Below are positions 1 through 5,804 of a stretch of 5,804 bases of DNA, one piece after another. The stretch comes from Thermotogaceae bacterium (lineage in GTDB: Bacteria; Thermotogota; Thermotogae; Thermotogales; Thermotogaceae). The stretch covers positions 1 through 5,804 of the forward strand of contig JALVXE010000218.1 in NCBI GenBank assembly GCA_027038385.1, in the 5' to 3' direction. Both the position numbers and the translations under genes were made by a program. Below the pieces are notes generated by a model. The model saw nothing but the letters and a program-made list of their open reading frames with translations, was not told where the DNA came from and did not search any database. Every line of letters starts with the position of its first letter. Position 1 is the first letter of the stretch.

Positions 1-1
1 C

Positions 2-352
2 GCGTCCGCACTTGCACTCGCCTTTGCCGATCCGAGTGGAAAAGGTGCCCTTATACTCTGGCCGCTCTTCGGAACTGTCAATCAGCTCCTCGCAGCACTT
101 GCTCTCCTCGTCATAACCGTATACCTCGTTAGGAAGAGATCGAACCCATGGATCACAGCGATACCAATGATATTCATGGTTATAATGACCTCCTGGGCGA
201 TGGTTATGAACATAAAGAACTTCGCCAAGACTCATAACTCGCTGCTCTTTACCATCGGTACGATAGTCTTCATACTCATGCTCTGGCTCGTGGTTGAAGC
301 TATAATAGTGATATCGAAAGCGAAGAAATTCGAAGAGGGGGAAATGAGTTGA
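2..352 (+). CDS. cstA: CstA-family carbon starvation transporter, C-terminal part (5' end outside window)
   Basis: This is the last 116 residues of an integral inner-membrane protein; the reading frame is open from base 2, so the start lies upstream of the window. The sequence shows the motif WPLFGTVNQLLAALALL (visible residues about 20-36), which closely matches the conserved WPLFGATNQLLAAL block of CstA proteins. Three hydrophobic membrane segments follow (about 17-44, 53-74 and 81-106), joined by a short basic loop (RKRSNP), and the protein ends in a short charged tail (SKAKKFEEGEMS). Known members of the family (CstA, BtsT/YjiY in E. coli) import peptides or pyruvate, CstA during carbon starvation; which substrate applies here cannot be read from the C-terminus. 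The stop codon overlaps the TTG start of the next gene, so the two are very likely cotranscribed and perhaps translationally coupled. Family assignment is secure, substrate is not. Confidence 0.9.
   Translation, partial: ASALALAFADPSGKGALILWPLFGTVNQLLAALALLVITVYLVRKRSNPWITAIPMIFMVIMTSWAMVMNIKNFAKTHNSLLFTIGTIVFILMLWLVVEAIIVISKAKKFEEGEMS
335..341 (+). promoter_or_regulatory. Shine-Dalgarno site deciding the TTG start of the 92-codon gene
   Basis: GAGGGGG ends 7 bases before the TTG at 349. It lies inside the last codons of the cstA gene and is the main evidence for choosing this non-ATG start. The same G-run-to-TTG spacing of 7 is seen at the two - strand starts in this window. Confidence 0.7.
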
Positions 353-627
353 TTTTCATAGGGTACACTCAAAGACTTGGTAGAGTGGATGTGGATGGAA
401 TAGAGAAGTACAGAAAGGACAATGATGTTGAAAAAATCGTGATTTTTTGCAGGGAAAAGCCTGTGGAGAAGGTAAAAGAACTCGCAAAAGATTACGAAAT
501 AGTGATAACAGATTCACCGATAAGAGATGCTAGAAACAAGGCAAAAGAATTGAAAAAGGATGGAAAAGTAGTAGAGATATTTGATCTGCAAGACTTCGGT
601 GAGAGAGTGATAAGGGATGTTTGCTAA
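349..627 (+). CDS. Uncharacterised small alpha/beta protein, 92 residues
   Basis: I do not recognise this protein. It starts with TTG inside the cstA stop (TTGA, 4-base overlap) behind a good Shine-Dalgarno site, and ends at TAA 625-627. The sequence alternates predicted strands and helices: strand IFIGYTQ (2-8), helix from about 17, strand EKIVIFCRE (28-36), helix PVEKVKELAKDY, strand EIVITDSP (50-57), helix RDARNKAKELKKDG, strand KVVEIFD (73-79), then a final helix. This resembles a small Rossmann-like or flavodoxin-like three-layer fold; no catalytic motif, metal-binding cluster, signal peptide or membrane segment is visible, so it is probably cytosolic. It is rich in Lys, Glu, Asp and Arg, as thermophile proteins often are. 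Its GC content (91 of 240 bases in 361-600, 38%) is lower than the first 240 bases of the window (121, 50%). Coupling to cstA suggests a role linked to that transporter, but this is only inference. Its stop is interlocked with the opposing methyltransferase stop. Confidence 0.75.
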   Translation: MIFIGYTQRLGRVDVDGIEKYRKDNDVEKIVIFCREKPVEKVKELAKDYEIVITDSPIRDARNKAKELKKDGKVVEIFDLQDFGERVIRDVC

Positions 628-1706
628 GGGTGGGGCGAATTGTCCTGCCCTTTTTTAATTCTGTAGTACTGGTGAAAGAAGACTTTCAACCCGCTGTTGA
701 AAAAGGGAATGGATTTATCGGGGGATTTTCTGACGATCTTGGATATGTTTTTTATAGGCGAGATGAAGTGTTTTTCCCATTTCGGACAGCTTTTAAATAT
801 CGTTTTAAAATCCCTCCAGACTCCTTTCATTCTTTCTCCATATGGCGGATTCGTGACGATTTTTCCTTCTCCTTCGCATCTGATATCTCTGAAATCTCTT
901 CTCATTATCTCTATCTTCACACCTGCCCTGCCAGCGTTCTCGTTGGCAACTTTCAGGATATCTTCATCTATATCTGAGCAAATGATCGGTGGGTCGATAT
1001 CTTTTGTTTCACTTTTAGTCCTTTTTTTCAGCTTCCTGTATATGTCTTTTAGATCTGCCCAATTCTCCGATGCAAAGCTCCTTTTTATTCCAGGTGCGAT
1101 GTTTTTCGCCATCAAGGCAGCTTCTATCGGAATAGTTCCGGATCCGCAGAACGGATCGATGAGATTTTCTCCTTTGTACCTTGCCAGTATCAAAAGCGAT
1201 GCTGCGATAGTTTCGCGAAGAGGGGCTCTCGAGTACTTCTTTCTGTATCCTCGGACGTGAAGCCCCTTCTCCCCTGTGGAGTCAGCGGATACGGTAACTT
1301 CATCATTCTTTATGTTTATGAAAACAGGATATCTCGGCCCACTTCCAAGCTTTAGTGAATCAGCCACGGCTTTCATCGCAACGGATTGTATCGACCTTTC
1401 AGCAAAGAGCTTTGAAGATACGCTTTTTACCTTCGCAATCCAAACTCTCGATCCATTTGGAATGAAGGACCAGTCAAGAGATCTGATACCATCGTAAAGG
1501 TCGTCAAAGCTCCTTGCGTGAAATCTCCCTACAACGAAAAGGACTCTCTCTGCGCTTCTCATATATATGTTCATAAAAGGGATATCCGAGTATTCTGCGT
1601 TCACAAAAACTTTCCCGCTCTCTGAATACACTATCCTGTATCCATAACTTTTAACTTCAAGCGCTACAGCACCTTCAAGTCCCAATGTAGAAGTGAGTAT
1701 TATCAA
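624..1706 (-). CDS. THUMP-domain SAM-dependent RNA methyltransferase (RlmL/YpsC/TrmN group, COG0116-like)
   Basis: A complete protein of 360 residues, close to the family's usual 370-380. The N-terminus (MIILTSTLGLEGAVALEVKSYGY) matches the typical start of the family, which supports the TTG at 1706. A THUMP RNA-binding region spans roughly residues 60-155 and ends with the RGYRKKYSRAPLRET linker. The methyltransferase domain carries motif I D184-PFCGSGT, which binds S-adenosylmethionine, an acidic SDID motif (244-247), D271 in RRDFRDI, and the catalytic N286-PPYGER of enzymes that methylate an exocyclic amino group. Known relatives make N2-methylguanosine: m2G2445 in 23S rRNA (RlmL) or m2G6 in tRNA (TrmN); the sequence alone does not say which, so I give no symbol. 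There is no RlmK-like second methyltransferase domain as in the fused E. coli RlmKL. The gene overlaps the amidase stop by 4 bases (TTGA). Its last ten residues (KKGQDNSPHP) lie past the conserved QYYRI end and are encoded by the opposing terminator. Confidence 0.9.
   Translation of the reverse strand: MIILTSTLGLEGAVALEVKSYGYRIVYSESGKVFVNAEYSDIPFMNIYMRSAERVLFVVGRFHARSFDDLYDGIRSLDWSFIPNGSRVWIAKVKSVSSKLFAERSIQSVAMKAVADSLKLGSGPRYPVFINIKNDEVTVSADSTGEKGLHVRGYRKKYSRAPLRETIAASLLILARYKGENLIDPFCGSGTIPIEAALMAKNIAPGIKRSFASENWADLKDIYRKLKKRTKSETKDIDPPIICSDIDEDILKVANENAGRAGVKIEIMRRDFRDIRCEGEGKIVTNPPYGERMKGVWRDFKTIFKSCPKWEKHFISPIKNISKIVRKSPDKSIPFFNSGLKVFFHQYYRIKKGQDNSPHP
626..656 (+). terminator. Intrinsic terminator of the cstA-orf92 unit, lying inside the opposing gene
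   Basis: The left arm 626-636 (AAGGGTGGGGC) pairs with the right arm 642-652 (GTCCTGCCCTT) around a GAATT loop, and a run of six T follows (651-656, the first two T also pairing in the stem). All 11 pairs form on the + strand transcript, three of them as G-U wobbles; on the - strand these become A-C mismatches and no U-tract follows. The element is therefore directional and terminates + strand transcription. It includes the last two bases of the orf92 stop codon and occupies the final codons of the methyltransferase gene. Confidence 0.8.
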
Positions 1707-3076
1707 TTTCTATCCCCCAGATTGCCGAATTTTCTAAAATACAGATCGGCCATCGAATAGAGTTTTTCATCTTCTAAAAAACTTCCGCTCAGCGTTATAC
1801 CAAAAGGCCCAGCCTTTCTGGAGAATCCCGCAGGGACGTTCATCGAAGGGTACCCCGCCTTTGCGCTTATCAGGGCTCCGTGATTTGCTGGAAACAAAAT
1901 AGCGTCAAGGTCGTTTTCTCTCATCACGAGATCTATCCCGAGCTCCCTTGAATATTTCCTGTCTTTAAGTAGAGTTTTTATGTATCCGGATGAATTCACA
2001 TCGTAGGTGGAGCTTTTCAGGAGTATCGACTGGCCATATTTGACAGCTTCTTTGTGCTGAATGTTGAACCTTATGAGATCGTCAAGACTTTTTATATCGA
2101 TATCTTTATCTTTCAGATAGTTTTCCAAAGCTTTCGGGAATTCGTAAAATAGGAGCTCTATATCCCATATCTCTTTAAGATGCGGGAAACTCACCTTTAC
2201 GACTTTTCCGCCAACACTTTCGATATTCTTCAGAGAATTTTCGAATATCTCGATGTGATCTTTCTCAAGTCCATCGAAAAACTGCTCGGAATAGCCGAAT
2301 CTCATGCCGCTGAAGCTATCGATTCTCTTAAAATTTGGAGAGTATCCCTTCACTATCCCGGTTGCGGGATCCTTTTCGTCATATCCGGCTATGGATGAGA
2401 ATACTAAAAATGCGTCTTCTACGGTTTTTGCGATCGGGCCGGCTGTGTCCTGAGTGAAAGATATCGGTATTATTCCGCTTCTGCTTATGGTCCCCGTGGT
2501 TGGTTTGTGCCCCACGACTCCGTTTGAGCTCGATGGTGAGAGTATAGACCCGGATGTCTCTGTACCGATGGAAAAGAGGCACATATCTAACGCCACAGCG
2601 GAAGCTGAGCCGCTACTCGATCCACCGGGATCGTAATCTCCACGTGCGTTTTTGGTCTGACCACCCAGCGTGCTGTATCCATTTGGCATATCGAAAGACA
2701 CGAAATTTGCAAGCTCTGTCAAATTGGCCTTTCCCAGTATCACGGCTCCCGATTCTCTTAACTTTTTAACCAGAAAAGCGTCTTCTTTTGGATAGTTTCC
2801 GCGAAATGCAAGAGCCCCGCCAGTAGTTTGCATCCTGTCGGCGGTATCGATGTTCCCTTTTATCAGAACAGGTGCTCCGTGAAGGATTCCCCTGTACTTT
2901 CCGAGCTTTGCTTCCCTATCTCGTTCTCTTGCTATGAAGATAGCATCCGGGTTTATCTCGAGAACCGCCCTGTACTCATCGTTTAGCTCTGATATTTTTT
3001 CAAGATAATGGATGGTTAATTCTTCAGAAGTTACCTTTCCATCTCTGTATAGGTCGATGAATTCTTTCAGAGTCAA
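1703..3076 (-). CDS. Amidase-signature family hydrolase (peptide/aliphatic amidase-like, not clearly GatA)
   Basis: A complete protein of 457 residues that hydrolyses a C-N amide bond; the substrate is unknown. The amidase-signature Ser-cisSer-Lys triad is visible: Lys73 in PVLIKGNID, cis-Ser153 in DPGGSSSGSAS and nucleophile Ser177 in GTETSGSILSPSS, with the 24-residue Ser-Ser spacing known from GatA and FAAH. The GGSSSGSA and GTETSGSI forms, followed by GVVGHKPTTGTISRSGIIPIS and the QDTAGPIAKTVEDA block, resemble peptide amidases and related bacterial amidases more than GatA, which usually has GGSSGGSA and SDTGGSIRQPA. No gatB or gatC lies next to it. The C-terminal AGYPSMNVPAG and PFGITLSG blocks are intact, so the gene looks functional. 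No signal peptide is seen, so it is probably cytosolic. The TTG start is chosen for its Shine-Dalgarno site and because MTLKEFIDLYRDGKVTSEEL matches the usual family N-terminus. It lies 45 bp after ileS, behind a hairpin, and overlaps the methyltransferase gene. Confidence 0.9.
   Translation of the reverse strand: MTLKEFIDLYRDGKVTSEELTIHYLEKISELNDEYRAVLEINPDAIFIARERDREAKLGKYRGILHGAPVLIKGNIDTADRMQTTGGALAFRGNYPKEDAFLVKKLRESGAVILGKANLTELANFVSFDMPNGYSTLGGQTKNARGDYDPGGSSSGSASAVALDMCLFSIGTETSGSILSPSSSNGVVGHKPTTGTISRSGIIPISFTQDTAGPIAKTVEDAFLVFSSIAGYDEKDPATGIVKGYSPNFKRIDSFSGMRFGYSEQFFDGLEKDHIEIFENSLKNIESVGGKVVKVSFPHLKEIWDIELLFYEFPKALENYLKDKDIDIKSLDDLIRFNIQHKEAVKYGQSILLKSSTYDVNSSGYIKTLLKDRKYSRELGIDLVMRENDLDAILFPANHGALISAKAGYPSMNVPAGFSRKAGPFGITLSGSFLEDEKLYSMADLYFRKFGNLGDRN
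1712..1718 (-). promoter_or_regulatory. Shine-Dalgarno site for the methyltransferase TTG start
   Basis: On the - strand GGGGGAT reads from 1718 to 1712, and the G-run ends 7 bases before the TTG at 1706. It sits in the last codons of the amidase gene and supports the TTG that overlaps the amidase stop, consistent with translational coupling. Confidence 0.65.
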
Positions 3077-3079
3077 GGT

Positions 3080-3088
3080 ATCACCCCT
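3080..3088 (-). promoter_or_regulatory. Shine-Dalgarno site for the amidase TTG start
   Basis: AGGGGTGAT reads on the - strand from 3088 to 3080, a near match to the AGGAGGTGAT consensus. The G-run ends 7 bases before the TTG at 3076. It begins only a few bases after the T-rich tail of the upstream terminator, leaving almost no room for a separate promoter in the gap. Confidence 0.7.
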
Positions 3089-3091
3089 TTT

Positions 3092-3120
3092 AAAATAAAG
3101 GAGCCCCTGAAGGGCCCCTT
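3092..3120 (-). terminator. Intrinsic terminator or attenuator between ileS and the amidase gene
   Basis: On the - strand AAGGGGCCC (3120-3112) pairs with GGGCTCCTT (3106-3098) around a TTCAG loop, giving a GC-rich 9-bp stem with one G-U wobble. It is followed by TATTTT (3097-3092), so with the end of the stem the T-tract is interrupted once by an A. On the + strand the wobble becomes an A-C mismatch, which points to a - strand function. The stem starts one base after the ileS TGA; TAA follows in frame as a second stop. Because the amidase start is only 22 bases past the stem end, either the terminator is partial and lets some transcript into the amidase and methyltransferase genes, or those genes have a promoter inside ileS. 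I could not identify such a promoter. Confidence 0.75.
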
Positions 3121-3121
3121 A

Positions 3122-5804
3122 TCATCTTTCTCCTTTCAATACCGCGGCACACCTTGGACACACATCCGGATAATCAGGATTCTTTCCAACATCGACGTGG
3201 AACTTCCAGCATCTCTGGCATTTTTCACCTTCAGCATGTACGACTTTTACCCTGACTACCTGTCCTTCAACGCCGTCGTTATCTGCTATCTCAACCTGAG
3301 AGACGATCAGAATCTCTTCCAATATCTCGGCGTATTTCTCAAGGAGTTTTCTCGTATTCTCATCGTTTGAGTAAAGGATCACCTTCGCGTCGAGCGGATG
3401 TCCTATGAGCCCATCGGCCCTTGCGCTCTCGAGCACTTTCAAAGCGTCTTCTCTTATCTCAAGGAGCTTTTCCATATCTTCCATAACGGAGCTGTCTATT
3501 TTACTCTCATCGTACTCGGGCCAGTTTTCGACCTGTACCGTCTTGTATTTTCTGTCCTTTTCAGATAGATGCTGGTAGACTTCTTCCGTTGTAAATGTAA
3601 GGAACGGAGCGAGCATCTTCATGAGAGCAAGGAGAACTTCTCTTATGACGGTCTGTGCGGATCTTCTGTAGATAGATTTTTTCGATTCCACGTAGAGCCT
3701 ATCTTTCGTCACATCGAGATAGAAAGAGCTCAGGTCGTTGGTGACGAACTTGACTATCACGCTGTAAGCTCTTGAGAATTCGTATTTTTCATAGGCATCC
3801 GTTACCTGTTTTATAACCTGCTGGAGCCTTCCCATCATCCATTTGTCAACGAAAGAGAGCTTTTCAAACGGTACGACGTCGCTCTCTGGATCGAAATCGG
3901 AGATGTTACCGAGCATGTATCTGAAGGTGTTCCTTATCTTCTTGTAAACTTCGACGTGCTGTTTGATTATGTTGAAAGAGAGTCTCACATCGTTGAAATA
4001 ATCTGAGCTCATGACCCAGAGCCTTAATATATCTGCTCCGTATTTTTCCGTTATTTCGAGAGGACTTATGACGTTTCCCAGAGATTTGCTCATAGCCCTT
4101 CCCTGCTCGTCTTTTATGAACCCGTGAGTAAGAACCGTCTTGTACGGTGGCTCTCCGGCCTTTGCAACGGAAAGGAATATCGATGACTGGAACCAGCCCC
4201 TGTGCTGGTCGCTACCTTCAAGGTACATGTCCGCAGGGAAGTGGTGATCTTCCTTGCTCCTGACGACCGCTTCAAAGGAAGAGCCGGAATCTATCCAGAC
4301 GTCGAATGTGTTGTAGGTCTTTTTGAGGTTTTTCGATCCGCATTTCGGGCACTTTACGCTATCTGGTATCAGATCTTTCTCGTCCATCTCAAACCAGGCG
4401 TTCGTTCCCTTTTCTCTGACGATCTCTATGAAATGCTTCAAGAAATCCAGATCTATGAATTCTTCTCCACAATCTTCACATTTGAGTGCCGGTATGGGGA
4501 CTCCCCACATCCTTTGCCTCGATATACACCAGTCTGGTCTTTCTTGTACCATCGACCTTATCCTGTTCTCTCCCCATTTTGGAATCCACTGAACCTTGTC
4601 TATAGCGTCAAGAACCTTATCTCTCAGGTTATCGACAGATATGAACCACTGCTCGGTCGCTCTGAATATAACGGGATTTTTACATCTCCAGCAGTGTGGG
4701 TAGGAGTGCGATATCTCCCCGGAAGCTATGAGATGACCAGATTTTTTCAGATCCTCTATTATCACATCGTTAGCATCTTCTATGAACATCCCCGCGTATT
4801 TTCCAGCTTCTTTTGTAAACCTTCCGTGATCGTCAACTGGTGAGAGAACTTCCAAGCCGTATTTAAGGTGACCGTAAATGTAATCTTCTTCTCCATGCCC
4901 GGGAGCTGAATGGACACATCCAGTTCCCGCATCAAGCGTGACGAAATCAGCCAGGAATATCGTCGACCTTCTTTCCGGGAATAGCGGATTGATCGCTTTT
5001 TTATATTCCAGCTCTTTGGCTTTAAAGGTTCTCGAGATCTCGTAATCCTCGACTTTCGCCTCTTTCATTACGGACTCAACGAGCTCTTTCGCCATTATCC
5101 ATACTTCGCCGTTAACTTTTACTTCCGAGTATTCGAAATCTGGGTGGAGCGCTATACCCGTATTCGCCGGAAGAGTCCATGGTGTTGTCGTCCATATGAC
5201 GATGAATTTCTTCTCTTCATCCTCAAGCTGGAACTTGACGTATATGGAAGGAGATTTGTGGTCATGATACTCTATTTCGGCTTCGGCAAGGGCCGTGACG
5301 CAGTGAGGACACCAGTATATCGGCTTTTTCGCCCTGTAAACGTGGCCATCCTCGACAAGTTTTTCGAAAACTTCGAGTATCTTCGCTTCGTATTTCGGAT
5401 CGAACGTCAGATAGGGATTGTCCCAATCTCCTCTGACTCCGAGTCTTATAAATTCTTCCTTTTGCACCTCAACGAACTTCTCAGCGAATTTCTTGCATTC
5501 TTCTCTAATTTCGGATGCGGACATCTCCTTTGCCTTCTCGCCGAGCTCTGTGGTAACTTTGTGCTCTATTGGAAGGCCGTGTGTATCCCAACCAGGAATG
5601 TAGGGTGTTCTGTATCCGCGCATCGCCTTGTACTTCATGACGACATCCTTGAGGATCTTGTTCATCGCCGTACCCAGATGTATGTGTCCGTTCGCGTATG
5701 GAGGACCGTCATGCAATATAAAAAGAGGAGCACCTTCCCGGTGCTTCAACGCGTAATTATAAAGATCAATCTCCTCCCAATACTTCAGAAACTGTGGCTC
5801 CTTT
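3122..5804 (-). CDS. ileS: Isoleucyl-tRNA synthetase, bacterial type with C-terminal zinc ribbon (5' end outside window)
   Basis: This enzyme charges tRNA-Ile with isoleucine in the cytosol. The frame is open to the window edge (first full codon 5803-5801); 893 residues are visible, beginning KEPQFLKYWEEIDLYNYALKHR. Bacterial IleRS proteins are usually about 920-940 residues, so some 25-45 are missing; the TTG at 5749 is an internal Leu codon, not the start. In order (visible numbering): PPYANG 34-39, the HIGH-equivalent HLGT at 42-45, the CP1 editing domain with TTTPWTLP from 205 and GTGCVHSAPGHGEEDY (293-308, with Asp307 at the position of the editing Asp), several Cys pairs (WCPHC, CWRC, CEDC, CPKC), DVWIDSG, the KMSKS-equivalent AMSKS at 570-574, a helical anticodon-binding region, and a zinc ribbon with Cys862, Cys865, Cys882 and Cys885. 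The zinc ribbon and overall motif order mark it as the bacterial, usually mupirocin-sensitive, type. Any T-box leader would lie upstream, outside the window. Confidence 0.97.
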   Translation of the reverse strand, partial: KEPQFLKYWEEIDLYNYALKHREGAPLFILHDGPPYANGHIHLGTAMNKILKDVVMKYKAMRGYRTPYIPGWDTHGLPIEHKVTTELGEKAKEMSASEIREECKKFAEKFVEVQKEEFIRLGVRGDWDNPYLTFDPKYEAKILEVFEKLVEDGHVYRAKKPIYWCPHCVTALAEAEIEYHDHKSPSIYVKFQLEDEEKKFIVIWTTTPWTLPANTGIALHPDFEYSEVKVNGEVWIMAKELVESVMKEAKVEDYEISRTFKAKELEYKKAINPLFPERRSTIFLADFVTLDAGTGCVHSAPGHGEEDYIYGHLKYGLEVLSPVDDHGRFTKEAGKYAGMFIEDANDVIIEDLKKSGHLIASGEISHSYPHCWRCKNPVIFRATEQWFISVDNLRDKVLDAIDKVQWIPKWGENRIRSMVQERPDWCISRQRMWGVPIPALKCEDCGEEFIDLDFLKHFIEIVREKGTNAWFEMDEKDLIPDSVKCPKCGSKNLKKTYNTFDVWIDSGSSFEAVVRSKEDHHFPADMYLEGSDQHRGWFQSSIFLSVAKAGEPPYKTVLTHGFIKDEQGRAMSKSLGNVISPLEITEKYGADILRLWVMSSDYFNDVRLSFNIIKQHVEVYKKIRNTFRYMLGNISDFDPESDVVPFEKLSFVDKWMMGRLQQVIKQVTDAYEKYEFSRAYSVIVKFVTNDLSSFYLDVTKDRLYVESKKSIYRRSAQTVIREVLLALMKMLAPFLTFTTEEVYQHLSEKDRKYKTVQVENWPEYDESKIDSSVMEDMEKLLEIREDALKVLESARADGLIGHPLDAKVILYSNDENTRKLLEKYAEILEEILIVSQVEIADNDGVEGQVVRVKVVHAEGEKCQRCWKFHVDVGKNPDYPDVCPRCAAVLKGER

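Noticed and set aside
697..1497. Open frames on the + strand antisense to the methyltransferase gene (697-1260 and 1276-1497)
   Set aside because: They lie wholly within a well-supported gene on the other strand and their translations show no recognisable domain; they are antisense shadows.
1703..3076. Calling the amidase gatA
   Set aside because: The GGSSSGSA and TETSGSI blocks differ from the usual GatA forms and no gatB or gatC is nearby, so the symbol is not justified.
3126..3420. An internal promoter at the 3' end of ileS for the amidase gene
   Set aside because: Only isolated -10-like hexamers such as GATAAC were found, with no -35 element at suitable spacing.
4202..4843. A 213-codon open frame on the + strand antisense to ileS
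   Set aside because: It falls inside the strongly conserved ileS coding region and its translation has no family resemblance; long antisense frames are common opposite such genes.
4082..5680. HLGT and AMSKS in place of textbook HIGH and KMSKS in IleRS
   Set aside because: From general family knowledge, Thr at the fourth HIGH position and Ala at the first KMSKS position are seen in ordinary bacterial IleRS proteins, and the key His, Gly and second Lys are kept, so this is not a sign of a broken or novel enzyme.
5747..5749. TTG at 5749 as the ileS start codon
   Set aside because: The frame continues upstream to the window edge with typical IleRS N-terminal sequence (FLKYWEEIDLYNYAL), so this TTG is an internal Leu codon.

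Overview
The window looks like a piece of bacterial chromosome holding housekeeping genes. Lineage clues are modest: a bacterial-type IleRS with a C-terminal zinc ribbon, TTG at all three visible start codons, G-rich Shine-Dalgarno sites, frequent ATA, AGA and AGG codons, and gene overlaps of a few bases. Together these would fit a Thermotogota-like thermophile (for example the Kosmotoga/Mesotoga/Thermotoga group), but this is an inference from style and not a proven placement.

Layout: two convergent transcription units meet near position 625. On the + strand, the 3' end of a cstA-family transporter gene (2-352) overlaps by 4 bases an unrecognised 92-codon gene (349-627). That unit ends in a hairpin plus T-run (626-656), which lies inside the last codons of the opposing gene. 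On the - strand, reading right to left, are ileS (5' end beyond the window, stop at 3122), a hairpin terminator or attenuator (3092-3120), an amidase-signature enzyme (3076-1703) and a THUMP-domain RNA methyltransferase of the RlmL/YpsC/TrmN group (1706-624). The last two overlap by 4 bases.

The - strand unit pairs two translation functions, tRNA charging and rRNA or tRNA methylation, with an amidase that is probably not GatA. The + strand unit joins a peptide/organic-acid transporter to a small soluble alpha/beta protein of unknown function. Coding density is almost complete: the only intergenic gap is 45 bp (3077-3121). I see no RNA gene, mobile element, CRISPR array, repeat family or replication origin. 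I did not find a clear new biological system. The most interesting points are the compact gene junctions: a terminator that doubles as coding sequence, a terminator with an overlapping mini-ORF between ileS and the amidase gene, and repeated TTGA start/stop overlaps.
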